62,922 nt of DNA from an uncultured Verrucomicrobiales bacterium (GTDB lineage Bacteria > Verrucomicrobiota > Verrucomicrobiia > Verrucomicrobiales > Akkermansiaceae). Position numbers and translations under genes: made by a program. Location: assembly GCA_938008215.1 (NCBI GenBank), contig CALLLS010000006.1, positions 1-62,922 on the forward strand. The letters are read 5' to 3'. Shown piece by piece: positions 27,519 through 36,669 of this stretch (position 1 is its first letter; every line of letters starts with the position of its first letter). The notes under the pieces are model-generated. The model was not told the DNA's origin. It made no database searches and saw nothing but the letters and a program-made list of their open reading frames with translations.

Positions 27519-28145
27519 ATGAAGGTTATCTTAAACTTTGCAATTTCTGTTGATGGGAAGATAGGAGCCTCATCAGGTGGAGCATCTAAGTTTACCTCCA
27601 AAAAAGATCTAGAAAGGCTCTGGGAGATACGTAAGACTGCAGATGCCATTATGGTGGGGCGCGGAACGCTAGAAGCAGACCATATGACCCTGACTATTCC
27701 TACAGAAGTACGTCCTGCTAAGCAACCTCTACGTATTATAGTATCACGCAAAGGTCAGTTTGATTTCAAACATCCCGTTTTCCATAAAGAAGGCGGGGAA
27801 ATCCACCTTCTTTCTACTGGCACCCCACTAAAAAATCCACCACCAAGTATTTCTGCTCACCAAATGCCACTTGGCACTTTCCTTAAATATTGTAAGGAGA
27901 CGCTATATATTAAAACCCTTCTCTGTGAGGGGGGCGGTGAATTAGTTAGAAGTCTCGCTGAGCTAAATGTGATCACAGACATTCACTTAACGCTAGCAGG
28001 ACACACTCTCATTGGAGGAGCAGGATCTCCAGGGATTCTTGGGCTCCTCAAAACTCACTTGTCAAAATCTCAAAAATTTAAGCTTACATACTTCGAGCCT
28101 TTTGATAATGGCGAGTGCTTTCTCTCCTATACTACTTCATCTTGA
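27519..28145 (+). CDS. RibD C-terminal domain reductase
   Basis: 208 residues of the RibD-C/dihydrofolate-reductase-like fold, without the deaminase domain of full RibD. Motifs: FAISVDGKIG, the ADAIMVGRGTLEAD segment and the late LLCEGGGELV glycine motif for NADPH. Such stand-alone proteins may reduce pyrimidine intermediates in riboflavin synthesis or other substrates. Its 3' end overlaps the convergent nuclease gene by 19 bp. No other rib genes are nearby. Confidence 0.85.
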   Translation: MKVILNFAISVDGKIGASSGGASKFTSKKDLERLWEIRKTADAIMVGRGTLEADHMTLTIPTEVRPAKQPLRIIVSRKGQFDFKHPVFHKEGGEIHLLSTGTPLKNPPPSISAHQMPLGTFLKYCKETLYIKTLLCEGGGELVRSLAELNVITDIHLTLAGHTLIGGAGSPGILGLLKTHLSKSQKFKLTYFEPFDNGECFLSYTTSS

Positions 28146-28573
28146 TTATTAAGGTCATTAAGAAGCTCTTTCATATTTTCCGCGTCTCTCCAGACCTTTT
28201 TAGAGATTAAAATCGGGGCGTTTTGTCTCACGGCAAGAGCCATAGCGTCGCTTGGGCGGGCATCTATCTCAAGTATCTTTCTCTCCATCACCTCATTCTC
28301 CATTTCCCAATAAACACGAGAGTAAAAAACATCGTCTCTATAGTCATGAATAATCATTTTGGTCATCTTTCCTCCGAACCCATTGAGAGTTGCTGAAAAC
28401 AGATCATGCGTCATAGGTCGCTCCGTATCGTTACCCGACAATGAGTCATTTATGGTATGTCCAATGTGTAGGTCTATGAAGAAGTGAATGACTTTTTTCT
28501 CATTCCCAAGAAACACCGCACAGCCTGCTCTAGTGGGTATAAGAGCCGCTATTTCAATCTCTAACAGCCTCAT
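28127..28573 (-). CDS. Bifunctional nuclease family protein (DUF151)
   Basis: 148 residues. The DUF151/BFN pattern is clear: IHFFIDLHIGHTI, MTHDLFSATLNGFGG, KMIIHDYRDDVFYSRV, and IDARPSDAMALAVR. Plant and Thermotoga homologues have nuclease or unknown activities. It overlaps the gamma-carbonic anhydrase gene by 4 bp (ATGA type), suggesting a two-gene operon. Confidence 0.88.
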   Translation of the reverse strand: MRLLEIEIAALIPTRAGCAVFLGNEKKVIHFFIDLHIGHTINDSLSGNDTERPMTHDLFSATLNGFGGKMTKMIIHDYRDDVFYSRVYWEMENEVMERKILEIDARPSDAMALAVRQNAPILISKKVWRDAENMKELLNDLNNQDEVV

Positions 28574-29088
28574 ATTTCATCCCTTTCTAAATAAATTCGG
28601 CTCTGTTTCACATATTTAAGTGCCCAATTCTTCACCTTGCTGCGCTCCTCATCACTCAACGCTCTGACCACTTTTGCAGGAGAACCTAATACCAGAGAAC
28701 CACAAGGAATCTCCGTGCCTCCCGTAACTAAGGAATTTGCGCCAATGATAGATTGCTCTCCAATTACCGCCCCGTCCAAAATAGTCGCACCCATTCCTAC
28801 GAGCACTTCATTCTTAATCGTGCAAGCATGTATGATGGCTGAGTGCCCTATAGTTACAAGATCACCCAATACGCACGCAAAATCATCTGAATTGTGTAAT
28901 ACCGCATTATCCTGAACATTAGTTTGCTTTCCTACATGAATTTCGTTAATATCGCCACGCAATGTAGTATTATACCAAATGCTACTTTCTGCTCCGATCC
29001 AGACTCTCCCAATCACATCCGCACTAGACGCTAAAAAACTACTCGGATCTATCTTAGGAGAAAAACTCTGATAATTTTCAATAGACAT
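28570..29088 (-). CDS. Gamma-carbonic anhydrase family protein
   Basis: 172 residues of left-handed beta-helix hexapeptide repeats. Metal-binding histidines are visible in DNAVLHNSDD and the IGHSAIIHACTI segment, the usual three-His set. SVWYNTTLRGD-like text (SSIWYNTTLRGDIN) and VLGSPAKVVRALS match the YrdA/PaaY/CaiE branch. Function may be carbonic anhydrase or a related thioester or transfer role; activity is not provable here. First in an operon with the DUF151 gene. Confidence 0.9.
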   Translation of the reverse strand: MSIENYQSFSPKIDPSSFLASSADVIGRVWIGAESSIWYNTTLRGDINEIHVGKQTNVQDNAVLHNSDDFACVLGDLVTIGHSAIIHACTIKNEVLVGMGATILDGAVIGEQSIIGANSLVTGGTEIPCGSLVLGSPAKVVRALSDEERSKVKNWALKYVKQSRIYLERDEI

Positions 29089-29164
29089 AAATTACTTTAG
29101 AGCGAGTTTACTTCCTCCCTTTCCGATGACAACGAAGAACCAACAAAAACCGCCAATCTTCTAA

Positions 29165-29983
29165 ATGCACACCTTTTTAGTCATAGTGGCATGCCTCATT
29201 GTAGCACTTGGACTCAGAATGAGTAGTATCCGCTCTGCCAAAAAGCTTGGGGCCTTCGTGTTTATTTTATCAATGGTTTATCTCGGCTACCGCATCTCAG
29301 ACCATTGGTTAGGTGCAGTTATTGGCGGTGGCATTTGGCTACTTCTTCCATTAATTGAGATTTACACTAAGAGGTCTAAAGAGAGTTATCCCTTATCACC
29401 GAGCCCATTAGCATCTTTGCCCGAAGTAAATGAATCCTTTTTCCCGTATGCCTCAGCTTACAGATCTCAGCTGGACGAGCTAGGCTTTGACGCTGTAGAT
29501 AACCTTTCTTGGCGTTGGCTGGAAACGCACCAGCATCACCGCTTCTTTTGGAATCCAGAACTCAACACCATTGCTTCAGTTTGCCTTTGTGAACTAGAAA
29601 AAATAGCCTTCACTTTCGTCATTTTTCACTCTGAGTTAGCAGATGGCACTGTGCTCAGGACTACTAATTACCCCTTTACGAGCCCGCTAATTCATCCACC
29701 TAAGACGCACTGGAAACACGTGCCTTGTGAGGAGAAGCATCTCCCCACCATTTTCCAATCTCATCAGTCGCTTATTGCTAAGCATAACGTAAAACCCTGT
29801 GCCCTAGTGATTCCTGATCCAGATAAAATTTCAGAAAAATGGACGAGAGAATATTCAGAAAGAATTCAGTATAATCTATCTAAAAAGCTCATAAAGGCAG
29901 ACGGTGAGCTCTTTAAATTTACTCCTTTAGGTTACTTTCATCTCTGGGTTCAGGCCGTGAGGGATTTCATTAGACTTTGTTAA
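29165..29983 (+). CDS. Membrane-anchored protein of unknown function
   Basis: 272 residues. Up to three N-terminal helices (about 3-18, 30-45, 50-68) anchor a soluble C-terminal domain of about 200 residues (90-272) that lacks motifs I recognise. It has a conserved-looking core (NLSWRWLETHQHHRFFW and IHPPKTHWKHVP) rich in His and Trp. A conserved hypothetical of the phylum is plausible. Divergent from the gamma-carbonic anhydrase gene; isolated from the following minus-strand gene. Confidence 0.65.
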   Translation: MHTFLVIVACLIVALGLRMSSIRSAKKLGAFVFILSMVYLGYRISDHWLGAVIGGGIWLLLPLIEIYTKRSKESYPLSPSPLASLPEVNESFFPYASAYRSQLDELGFDAVDNLSWRWLETHQHHRFFWNPELNTIASVCLCELEKIAFTFVIFHSELADGTVLRTTNYPFTSPLIHPPKTHWKHVPCEEKHLPTIFQSHQSLIAKHNVKPCALVIPDPDKISEKWTREYSERIQYNLSKKLIKADGELFKFTPLGYFHLWVQAVRDFIRLC

Positions 29984-30057
29984 CTAATCTCGCTAACTAG
30001 TTCCGCACATTGCAGCTTCAGTTCATTTTTTGAGAAGAGGCCTCATATGATTTCACT

Positions 30058-31230
30058 TTACCCTGCGTAAACCTTTGTCGTTTCTTTTACGATTCGGTCC
30101 CAATCAAAAACCTCTTGGCAAAAATCAAACCCTTGGTTGGCTAATCTGGTTGCGAGTCCTTTATTGTCTAAGACTCGTAAAATGGCATCAGCTAGAGCGT
30201 CTGCGTCCTTTTCTGGCACTAATAGCCCTGTTTTCTCATCTTTAATAATATCCACGATTCCACCCACTCCAGATGCCACTACGGGTTTGCGGTGGCGTAG
30301 CGCTTCTATCAGGACGACTCCTAGCCCTTCCGTATCTCCCCGATCATCAAAAATCGCAGGGTGGACATAACAAGTGCAAGTATTATAAAGATCTGCTAAG
30401 CGCTCACTTGAGACAAAGCCAGCCCATTCGACGACCTCGTCTAATCCTAACTCCGTCGTGAGAGCCATCCACTCCTCTTTACAATCTCCCTCTCCTGTAA
30501 TGACAACCTGTACGCGCTGCTTTTCTAAGACCTTCGGTAATGCTTCCAAAAGAAAATGGAGTCCTTTTCTCTGAATAAGGCGTCCACAATTTAAAAGCAA
30601 TGGAGGGTCTACGACCTTAGGAGTTGTCTCTCCCGCATTCGCAGCCGTTACCGTGGCACCATAAGGGAGAATGTAGACTTCTTTATTAGCAAGCTTCTTC
30701 ACTTCATTTGCCGTGTGGGAGCTATTTGCGCAGAGGGCATCACCTGTTCCTAATAACCAAGCAAGCGTACGCCTAATCACGCCACTCTTACGTCCCAGCG
30801 CAAGTTCTGCTCCGTGACAGGTCATTACTATTCTTGTCCCCAGTAGTTTTTGCGGGAGCAGAGTCATAAAGCCATGAGGAAACGGCCAGTGACAGTGAAT
30901 GACATCAAACTTATGCTTAAGTGTCCACCTGAAGACCGCGAGAACTCCAAAGATAATATAGGTGAGCGCAAAGACTTTAAAAAGTGGAGATCCTTGCTTG
31001 TTTGGAGCCCCTTCATCATGAGTGAGCGTTTCTAGAGGCTTGGGTGCGTATCGCCACCTTAGTACAGGCACTCCATCGATCTCATGATCTTTTAAGCCCT
31101 TCCAAGAAGGAGCTAAAACGGTAATTTCGTGCCCTGCCTTAGCACAGCGGTTGACGGTCTCGCGTTGCCACGGAACTCCAGGGTCGTCATGTGAGCGAGG
31201 ATATGTAGAACCTAAGACTGCAATTTTCAT
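30058..31230 (-). CDS. Family 4 glycosyltransferase
   Basis: 390 residues, GT-B fold. N-terminal domain: AVLGSTYPRSHDDPG, CHWPFPHGFMTLLP, CHGAEL. C-terminal domain: LLNCGRLIQRKGLHFLLEAL, VVITGEGDCKEEW, and the donor motif GDTEGLGVVLIEALRHRKPVVA with E-x7-E. Transfers a sugar from a nucleotide donor to an unknown acceptor, probably lipid-linked or surface glycan. It is 35 bp downstream of the GT2-receiver gene on the same strand, so probably co-transcribed with it. Confidence 0.9.
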   Translation of the reverse strand: MKIAVLGSTYPRSHDDPGVPWQRETVNRCAKAGHEITVLAPSWKGLKDHEIDGVPVLRWRYAPKPLETLTHDEGAPNKQGSPLFKVFALTYIIFGVLAVFRWTLKHKFDVIHCHWPFPHGFMTLLPQKLLGTRIVMTCHGAELALGRKSGVIRRTLAWLLGTGDALCANSSHTANEVKKLANKEVYILPYGATVTAANAGETTPKVVDPPLLLNCGRLIQRKGLHFLLEALPKVLEKQRVQVVITGEGDCKEEWMALTTELGLDEVVEWAGFVSSERLADLYNTCTCYVHPAIFDDRGDTEGLGVVLIEALRHRKPVVASGVGGIVDIIKDEKTGLLVPEKDADALADAILRVLDNKGLATRLANQGFDFCQEVFDWDRIVKETTKVYAG

Positions 31231-31265
31231 ATTTACATTTTTTACGCAGAAGTTCCCTTAAGAGT

Positions 31266-32672
31266 TTAAACAGCCTTCTCCTCTGGTCGTAATGCACGAC
31301 TTGCCATTAGTGCGTTATTGAGAACTTTGACCAGTTCATCCCTTTTTACAGGCTTAGAGAGGAAATCAAACCCTCCTGCCTTTATTGCTCCTGCACCGTC
31401 TTTTGGTTTGTCAGAGCCAGAAAGCACCACCACTTGGGTTTTAGGGCTGAGCTGTTTAATTTTAGGTAAAACCTCTAACCCGCTTAATCCAGGCAAATAA
31501 ATATCAAGTAACATCACATGGACGTCAGGGGTAATCATCGCCATTGCCTCTTCACCTGTTCCCGCTATAGACACATCCCAGCCTTCGATTTTAAGGATTC
31601 GAGAACTAATTCCACATGTTACAGGATCATCATCTGCGATTAAAATTTTAGGCACTGGTCCAGAGGTTATGTTTTCCTTCATTTCATCCAGCGAAATCAC
31701 CTTTTCCATGGCGGCAGCGTCACTAACATCAATTCTCTCAATAATAGGCACGTCCGTCCCTTCCTTATAATGCCTATACCCAATTAGTTCTGCCAAAAAG
31801 CCAACAGCCAAACACACTGGCGCAGCAAAAAATGCTGCTGGAGCTGCTGCGAGAAGTGCCGTTCTTAAAGCCTCAGGAATAATTGGGATAAAGCCAATGA
31901 GCCAAAGAATACCTGCTAGCATTCCGAGAAAGACCGCGATGGTTCCGAAAAAATGTAAAGGGCGCTCACGGTATGTCTTTACGAAAAAGACTGACCACAT
32001 ATCCAGAAAACCTCGAATTATTCGCTCCCATCCATACTTAGAAACCCCATGCTTTCTGGCATGATGCTCCACTACAATCTCAGTGGTTTTATATCCCTCT
32101 ATAGAAGCCAGCGATGGCACCATTCTGTGCATTTCCCCATACATTGGTAAATCTTTCACTACCTCGCTACGGTAGCATTTAAACCCACAATTATGGTCAT
32201 GCAGATGGACGCCGTTTACCTTACTCAACATCTTATTAAAAATTCGGCTGGGAAGCACTTTATGCCAAGGGTCATGCCGTTTTTCCTTATAGCCAGAAAC
32301 GATGTCCCACCCCTCCCCTTCATTCAATTTCTCTAAAAATCTAGGAATCTCTTTGGGGTCATCTTGTAGATCCGCATCAAGGGTGAAAACGATTTCACCT
32401 GTCGCTTCTTTATATCCTGTGGCCAGAGCCGGAGCCTTTGTTCTATTGGATCGAAATTTGAAGGCCCGCACATGCTCTGGGTCATCTTTAGCTAACTCTT
32501 GAATCACTTCCCAAGAGTTATCCTTACTCCCATCATCAATGTAAATCACCTCCCATCCACGAGAATGTTCATTTGCTTGTACTGCAATGCGGGAGTGTAA
32601 TTCCTTTAGAGTGAGAGCTTCATCCATTAGAGGAATAATAAAGCTTAGTGTAGGTTTACGAATAGGGGGCAT
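31266..32672 (-). CDS. GT2 glycosyltransferase fused to a response-regulator receiver domain
   Basis: 468 residues from ATG 32672; an in-frame TTG further up would add 12 residues. Residues about 8-230 form a DPM/ArnC-like GT2 domain: SFIIPLMDEALTL, YIDDGSKDNS, LDADLQDDP (DxD). Two helices near about 240-298 follow, as in DPM1-like flippase-associated enzymes. A linker leads to a full receiver domain (about 342-455) with IADDD, phosphoacceptor Asp about 390 (LLDIYLPGLSG), Ser about 418 and Lys about 440. The GT2 would make lipid-phospho-sugars and the receiver could switch it. Cytoplasmic receiver at the membrane is inferred. Confidence 0.9.
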   Translation of the reverse strand: MPPIRKPTLSFIIPLMDEALTLKELHSRIAVQANEHSRGWEVIYIDDGSKDNSWEVIQELAKDDPEHVRAFKFRSNRTKAPALATGYKEATGEIVFTLDADLQDDPKEIPRFLEKLNEGEGWDIVSGYKEKRHDPWHKVLPSRIFNKMLSKVNGVHLHDHNCGFKCYRSEVVKDLPMYGEMHRMVPSLASIEGYKTTEIVVEHHARKHGVSKYGWERIIRGFLDMWSVFFVKTYRERPLHFFGTIAVFLGMLAGILWLIGFIPIIPEALRTALLAAAPAAFFAAPVCLAVGFLAELIGYRHYKEGTDVPIIERIDVSDAAAMEKVISLDEMKENITSGPVPKILIADDDPVTCGISSRILKIEGWDVSIAGTGEEAMAMITPDVHVMLLDIYLPGLSGLEVLPKIKQLSPKTQVVVLSGSDKPKDGAGAIKAGGFDFLSKPVKRDELVKVLNNALMASRALRPEEKAV

Positions 32673-32852
32673 TAGATATAAAATATGTGGATCGCCGAAT
32701 AAAGGCAAGCTTCCAGATAATTATTCAGACAATTCAAGCGAAAGATCTTTTTTTTACAATGTATTTGCCAATAAAACCCATTAAGAACGCTCTATAGAAT
32801 TGCGAAACGTAGGCAGCAACCTAGTGAATCCGAAATATAAAAAGACAGATGC

Positions 32853-33218
32853 CTAATCAGAAAGAGTCTCTTTTGCCGCTTTCACACTTTTCTGAAAAAC
32901 TTGGCTTAGCTCTTCTTTAGAAAAGGCACCAATCTCTAGAAGCGATGAGCTCTCTAAAGTTTTACAAAGCTCAAAAAGTCGCTCCATCCCTAACGTACCA
33001 GACGAACCTTTTAACTGATGGGCTAAGCCCTTCACAGACTCCAAGTCTTCATTAAGAATGGCTGCTTTAATCTTGCGAATGATATCTTGTCCATTTTCCT
33101 GGAAATCATTAACAATTTCTAAGAAAGGTGCCTTATCATCACCTGCTAAATCTAATAGTGTAGAGCTGTTTAATAATTCTGACATGCTGGATACGAGAGT
33201 CATTACAGAGTTGATCAT
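32853..33218 (-). CDS. HPt histidine phosphotransfer protein
   Basis: 121 residues. The phosphorylatable histidine lies in LAHQLKGSSGTLGM (His about 67), the canonical HPt motif H-x-L-K-G-S-S. The rest is helical, as expected for a four-helix HPt domain. It carries phosphate between receiver domains and histidine kinases. It sits 180 bp upstream of the GT2-receiver gene on the same strand, so a phosphorelay to that receiver is an obvious hypothesis. No histidine kinase is encoded nearby. An in-frame ATG 11 codons downstream is an alternative start. Confidence 0.87.
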   Translation of the reverse strand: MINSVMTLVSSMSELLNSSTLLDLAGDDKAPFLEIVNDFQENGQDIIRKIKAAILNEDLESVKGLAHQLKGSSGTLGMERLFELCKTLESSSLLEIGAFSKEELSQVFQKSVKAAKETLSD

Positions 33219-33324
33219 GCGTGAAGGAAAGCTTTTTATCTTTTGGGATATTTCACTAATTCACCCAGTTGACAGATGAGAACGTAACGGCAAAATTCTA
33301 ATTTTCATATGCTGGAAGATCTCT

Positions 33325-33600
33325 CTAGCCGCCAATCTCACTGATCAATTCGGTATACAATAGCTTAAGTTCGCTTTTCTCAATTGGTTCAAAAGAAAAA
33401 ATATCGCGATCTTGTAATGCAGCTTCTAGACTCATAAAATACATAACGTGAGGTTTAGCTAGCCCCGCAAGGAAAATTCTCTTCGTGGCTTCTAGTGCTC
33501 CTACCGAATGGAGCTGCTCTGTATTATTAATACCTACTGTGATCAAATGCTCCTCCATCTTGGGTCCAATATTCCTGAGTGTCTGAAGATCGGATTTCAT
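33325..33600 (-). CDS. TfoX C-terminal domain protein
   Basis: 91 residues. LRNIGPKMEEHLITVGINNTEQL is the conserved helix-hairpin-helix-like start of the TfoX/Sxy C-terminal domain, followed by SVGALEATKRIF and LEAALQ. Only this domain is present, without the N-terminal TfoX module. TfoX/Sxy helps CRP activate competence genes in gammaproteobacteria; here the role is unknown. It is 12 bp downstream of the peptide ABC ATPase gene. Confidence 0.85.
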   Translation of the reverse strand: MKSDLQTLRNIGPKMEEHLITVGINNTEQLHSVGALEATKRIFLAGLAKPHVMYFMSLEAALQDRDIFSFEPIEKSELKLLYTELISEIGG

Positions 33601-33612
33601 AGATATGTGAGC

Positions 33613-34623
33613 CTACTTCTTCGGAATGATGAGATCAACTTTGAAATCAGCACACTCTGGGCAATTGGCAACCCAATGGGCTTCACTAAGAGATTTCATC
33701 TTAGGACGCTCGTGCAAAACGCCACCTTTGCGCCCCATTCGTTGACAAAATCGACAGCCATAAACGAAGTCCTTAAGGGAAGAAACTTGCCCGGGAATCG
33801 TTGGGAGCGGAGCCTTTGGTGTGCCTTCAAGACTGGGCAAGGAGCGTAAAAGCCCTTTTGTGTAAGCGTGGACAGGGTTAGAAAACAAATCATTTACTGG
33901 CGCTCTCTCCACTACGCGTCCTCCATACATAACGAGAACATCATCACAGGTTTCCGCAATAACACCCAAGTCATGCGTAATCATAATCATCGCCATTCCA
34001 TACTCTTCCTGAAGCTCTTCTAGAAGGTTTAGGATTTGCGCTTGAACGGTCACATCAAGGGCAGTGGTAGGCTCATCAGCGATGAGAAGGTCTGGCTTAC
34101 ATGAAATCGCTATCGCTATCATCACTCGCTGGCGCATACCACCAGAAAGTTGATGGGGGTAGCTATTGATACGCATCTCTGGGTTAGGAATCCCTACCCG
34201 TTTGAGAAGAGAAACAGATTCTTTCAAAGCCTCTCTTTTACTCATCTTACGATGACGTGTGAGACCCTCTATCATTTGTCGCCCAATACGATACACGGGG
34301 TTTAAAGCAGTCATCGGCTCTTGGAAAATCACGCCGATTTCGCCACCTCTAATCGCTTGTAAGCGCTTCGGTTTCGCACCACGGATTTGCTCCCCTTTAA
34401 AGTAAATTTTCCCGTCTAAAATATGACCGCTTGGCTTAGGCAAGAGATCTATAAGTGACATTGCCGTGACCGATTTCCCACAGCCTGACTCACCTACTAT
34501 TCCTAGAGTTTTCCCTTTATCGACAGAAAAAGACACCTCATCCACCGCTCTCAACCAGCCGTCCTCAGTCTTAAAGGCACTGACGAGATCTTTTACAACC
34601 AAAAGGCTTGGATCTTCGCTCAC
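33613..34623 (-). CDS. Peptide ABC transporter ATP-binding protein (DppD/OppD-like)
   Basis: 336 residues. Walker [12 protein letters not shown]-loop [12 protein letters not shown], signature LSGGMRQRV, Walker [15 protein letters not shown]-loop ITHDLG. The C-terminal oligopeptide-type tail includes paired cysteines (YGCRFCQ and NCPEC) as in OppD/DppD, which can hold an Fe-S cluster. Only this single ATPase is encoded in the cluster; a second (OppF/DppF) would normally pair with it but is not present here. Overlaps the binding-protein gene by 4 bp. Confidence 0.92.
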   Translation of the reverse strand: MSEDPSLLVVKDLVSAFKTEDGWLRAVDEVSFSVDKGKTLGIVGESGCGKSVTAMSLIDLLPKPSGHILDGKIYFKGEQIRGAKPKRLQAIRGGEIGVIFQEPMTALNPVYRIGRQMIEGLTRHRKMSKREALKESVSLLKRVGIPNPEMRINSYPHQLSGGMRQRVMIAIAISCKPDLLIADEPTTALDVTVQAQILNLLEELQEEYGMAMIMITHDLGVIAETCDDVLVMYGGRVVERAPVNDLFSNPVHAYTKGLLRSLPSLEGTPKAPLPTIPGQVSSLKDFVYGCRFCQRMGRKGGVLHERPKMKSLSEAHWVANCPECADFKVDLIIPKK

Positions 34624-36668
34624 TGCTTACCTCCTTTGTCTCTATACTGGTCATAAATATGCACTACTTCAGGAAAGGTGCGCCCAGCTCTCTTAGCCTC
34701 TAGAGTTTCTGCTTTCACTTTTTCATCAATCCAATGCACATGAAGGTCTGTAGGTGTCGCCTTTAATGGAGCATTAAACTGCACTTCATCTGTATCTGGC
34801 CATTTTAGCCAACGCCAATATGCAAACCGGTAGAAGTCCACAGCGTAAGAGGGAATAAAAATCGCTTCATCATGAATGATTTGTTGCGCTTCCATTGAAA
34901 TTTCCTCTAATTCTTCAATGCTAGAAGCACTTCTAAATGCTTGTGCAAGCTCATCCATTCTTGGGTTAGAGAAGCAATTTATATTATTAGTAAAGGGCTT
35001 AGGATTTTCCTCCGCATCGTAAGCATTATCAGAATGAAAGAACTGGTAATAATAGGGGAAAGGTGGACTTACACCCCAACCCGAAAAGGCGAGCTCATGC
35101 TTTTTCTCTAGAAGAGTTTTGAACGCCGTACTTCCTTCCTTCGCATCTAAGTAAAGATTCAGCCCTGCCTTCTTCGCTTCCGTTTTAAGAATTTTAAGCA
35201 TCTTTGTGTAGTAAGGAATTTCCGCATAGTTCAGGGCGAGAGAAAGCTCCTTACCATCCTTATTCTCTAAATAGCCTTCCTCATTTTCTATGGTATACCC
35301 AGCTTTAGCGAAGTATGCGCGCGCTTTCTCGATCGAATAAGTTCTAGCTTTAATCTTAGGATTCACGAAATCACCGTAACCTTGGTAAAACTGCTGAAGC
35401 CTTGAGTAGTCTCCACGATGAACCACATTAATAACCTTTTCCCAATTCATGGCGTAGTGAACACCGAGACGTAGATTCTTATCTTTAAGCATCGTCTTGC
35501 TGACATTAAAGAATATGCCACGGGGGATCTGAGGATACTCATGATAAAACACCGCTTTTTCTATATATCCATCGAATACAGGATCGATTTCAATTTTCTC
35601 GTAAAACCGTTCTGGAATTGTGATTTGATAGAGATCCAACTTCCCTATTTTAAAGAGCTCAAACGCTTTTGACTCATCACGAATCACGGTAAAGTTGATT
35701 ACCTCTGGATTGTATCGGTATTGATAGAAAGGCTTATCATCTCCCCACCAATCTTTCACTCTAGTTTGTTTTAAGGAAACACCTTTAGTGAAGCCATCAT
35801 CCGCTACATAATATGCACCCGTATGTGGAACAGGTCTCCACTGGTAACGCTCTTCAAAGTCTGGACCATATTCAGAATAGAACTCTTCTGGAGCTGGAAA
35901 TAAATCATCAGCGATTTTCCACGGCATAAGTGGCTTTTTGTCGGGTAAAGTGACTGAAATTAGTGTATCTGAATAAAGAGTGATTTGCGCGAACTCCTCT
36001 CTAAAGAATTGCTTAAAATATGGACTATTCACATAATCGGACGCCATGACAAAAATGGAGCGGTGAAAGTCCTCCCCCTTTAAGGCTGTTCCGTCTGTAT
36101 ATTTAATGTCCGTATGGAGATCAAAGAAAACCGTCTTTCCATCCACAGATTCAGCCCAGCGCTTCGCTAGGCCAGGCATAATGTTCCCCGTGATAGGATG
36201 AATATCTACTAAACGAATATTCACGTCGTCGAAGAGATACCCCCTAAACCCTCCGTTAGAATTAGAGCCAAACCATCTTAAGGTAGACGGGAAAGATCCC
36301 ATAAACTGTTGAAAAACACCACCCCTCTTTGCCTCAGGATCAGCAAACTCTGGCTGATCTAAGCCGTCTTCCCAAACTAAATCCTGTGGAACCTCCTCGG
36401 GACTAGAGACATTCAAGTAGTCTCCTAGTGACTGGCGAAATTTAATTTTTTCTATCTCTTTTTCTAAAAGCTCTTTCTTCTCTTTTGCGGCACGTTCCAG
36501 CTCTGTTCCTTTTTTAGTAAGCTCTTCGGCTAACCAGTTTTTGATATAGTTATTATATGTGCCCTTAAACTCCTCTAAGGTCATCGCCTCCATGCGCACT
36601 TCTTCCTGTTGTTGACAGGCAGCGAAAAAAGTGACTGCTAAGAAGGTTAAATAAAAATGAAGTTTCAT
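34620..36668 (-). CDS. Peptide ABC transporter solute-binding lipoprotein (family 5)
   Basis: 682 residues, larger than usual (500-620). A lipoprotein signal ends in FFAAC (Cys about 19). Residues about 35-75 look coiled-coil (EELTKKGTELERAAKEKKEL). The rest is a family 5 (OppA/DppA/YejA-like) binding fold: VDIHPITGNIMPGLAKRW, LKGEDFHRSIFV, NLRLGVHYAMNW, and KPFTNNINCFSNPRMDEL near the C-terminus. Binds peptides or similar solutes for the adjacent permeases. It lies 1 bp after the permease stop and 4 bp into the ATPase gene. Confidence 0.92.
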   Translation of the reverse strand: MKLHFYLTFLAVTFFAACQQQEEVRMEAMTLEEFKGTYNNYIKNWLAEELTKKGTELERAAKEKKELLEKEIEKIKFRQSLGDYLNVSSPEEVPQDLVWEDGLDQPEFADPEAKRGGVFQQFMGSFPSTLRWFGSNSNGGFRGYLFDDVNIRLVDIHPITGNIMPGLAKRWAESVDGKTVFFDLHTDIKYTDGTALKGEDFHRSIFVMASDYVNSPYFKQFFREEFAQITLYSDTLISVTLPDKKPLMPWKIADDLFPAPEEFYSEYGPDFEERYQWRPVPHTGAYYVADDGFTKGVSLKQTRVKDWWGDDKPFYQYRYNPEVINFTVIRDESKAFELFKIGKLDLYQITIPERFYEKIEIDPVFDGYIEKAVFYHEYPQIPRGIFFNVSKTMLKDKNLRLGVHYAMNWEKVINVVHRGDYSRLQQFYQGYGDFVNPKIKARTYSIEKARAYFAKAGYTIENEEGYLENKDGKELSLALNYAEIPYYTKMLKILKTEAKKAGLNLYLDAKEGSTAFKTLLEKKHELAFSGWGVSPPFPYYYQFFHSDNAYDAEENPKPFTNNINCFSNPRMDELAQAFRSASSIEELEEISMEAQQIIHDEAIFIPSYAVDFYRFAYWRWLKWPDTDEVQFNAPLKATPTDLHVHWIDEKVKAETLEAKRAGRTFPEVVHIYDQYRDKGGKQ

Positions 36669-36669
36669 A

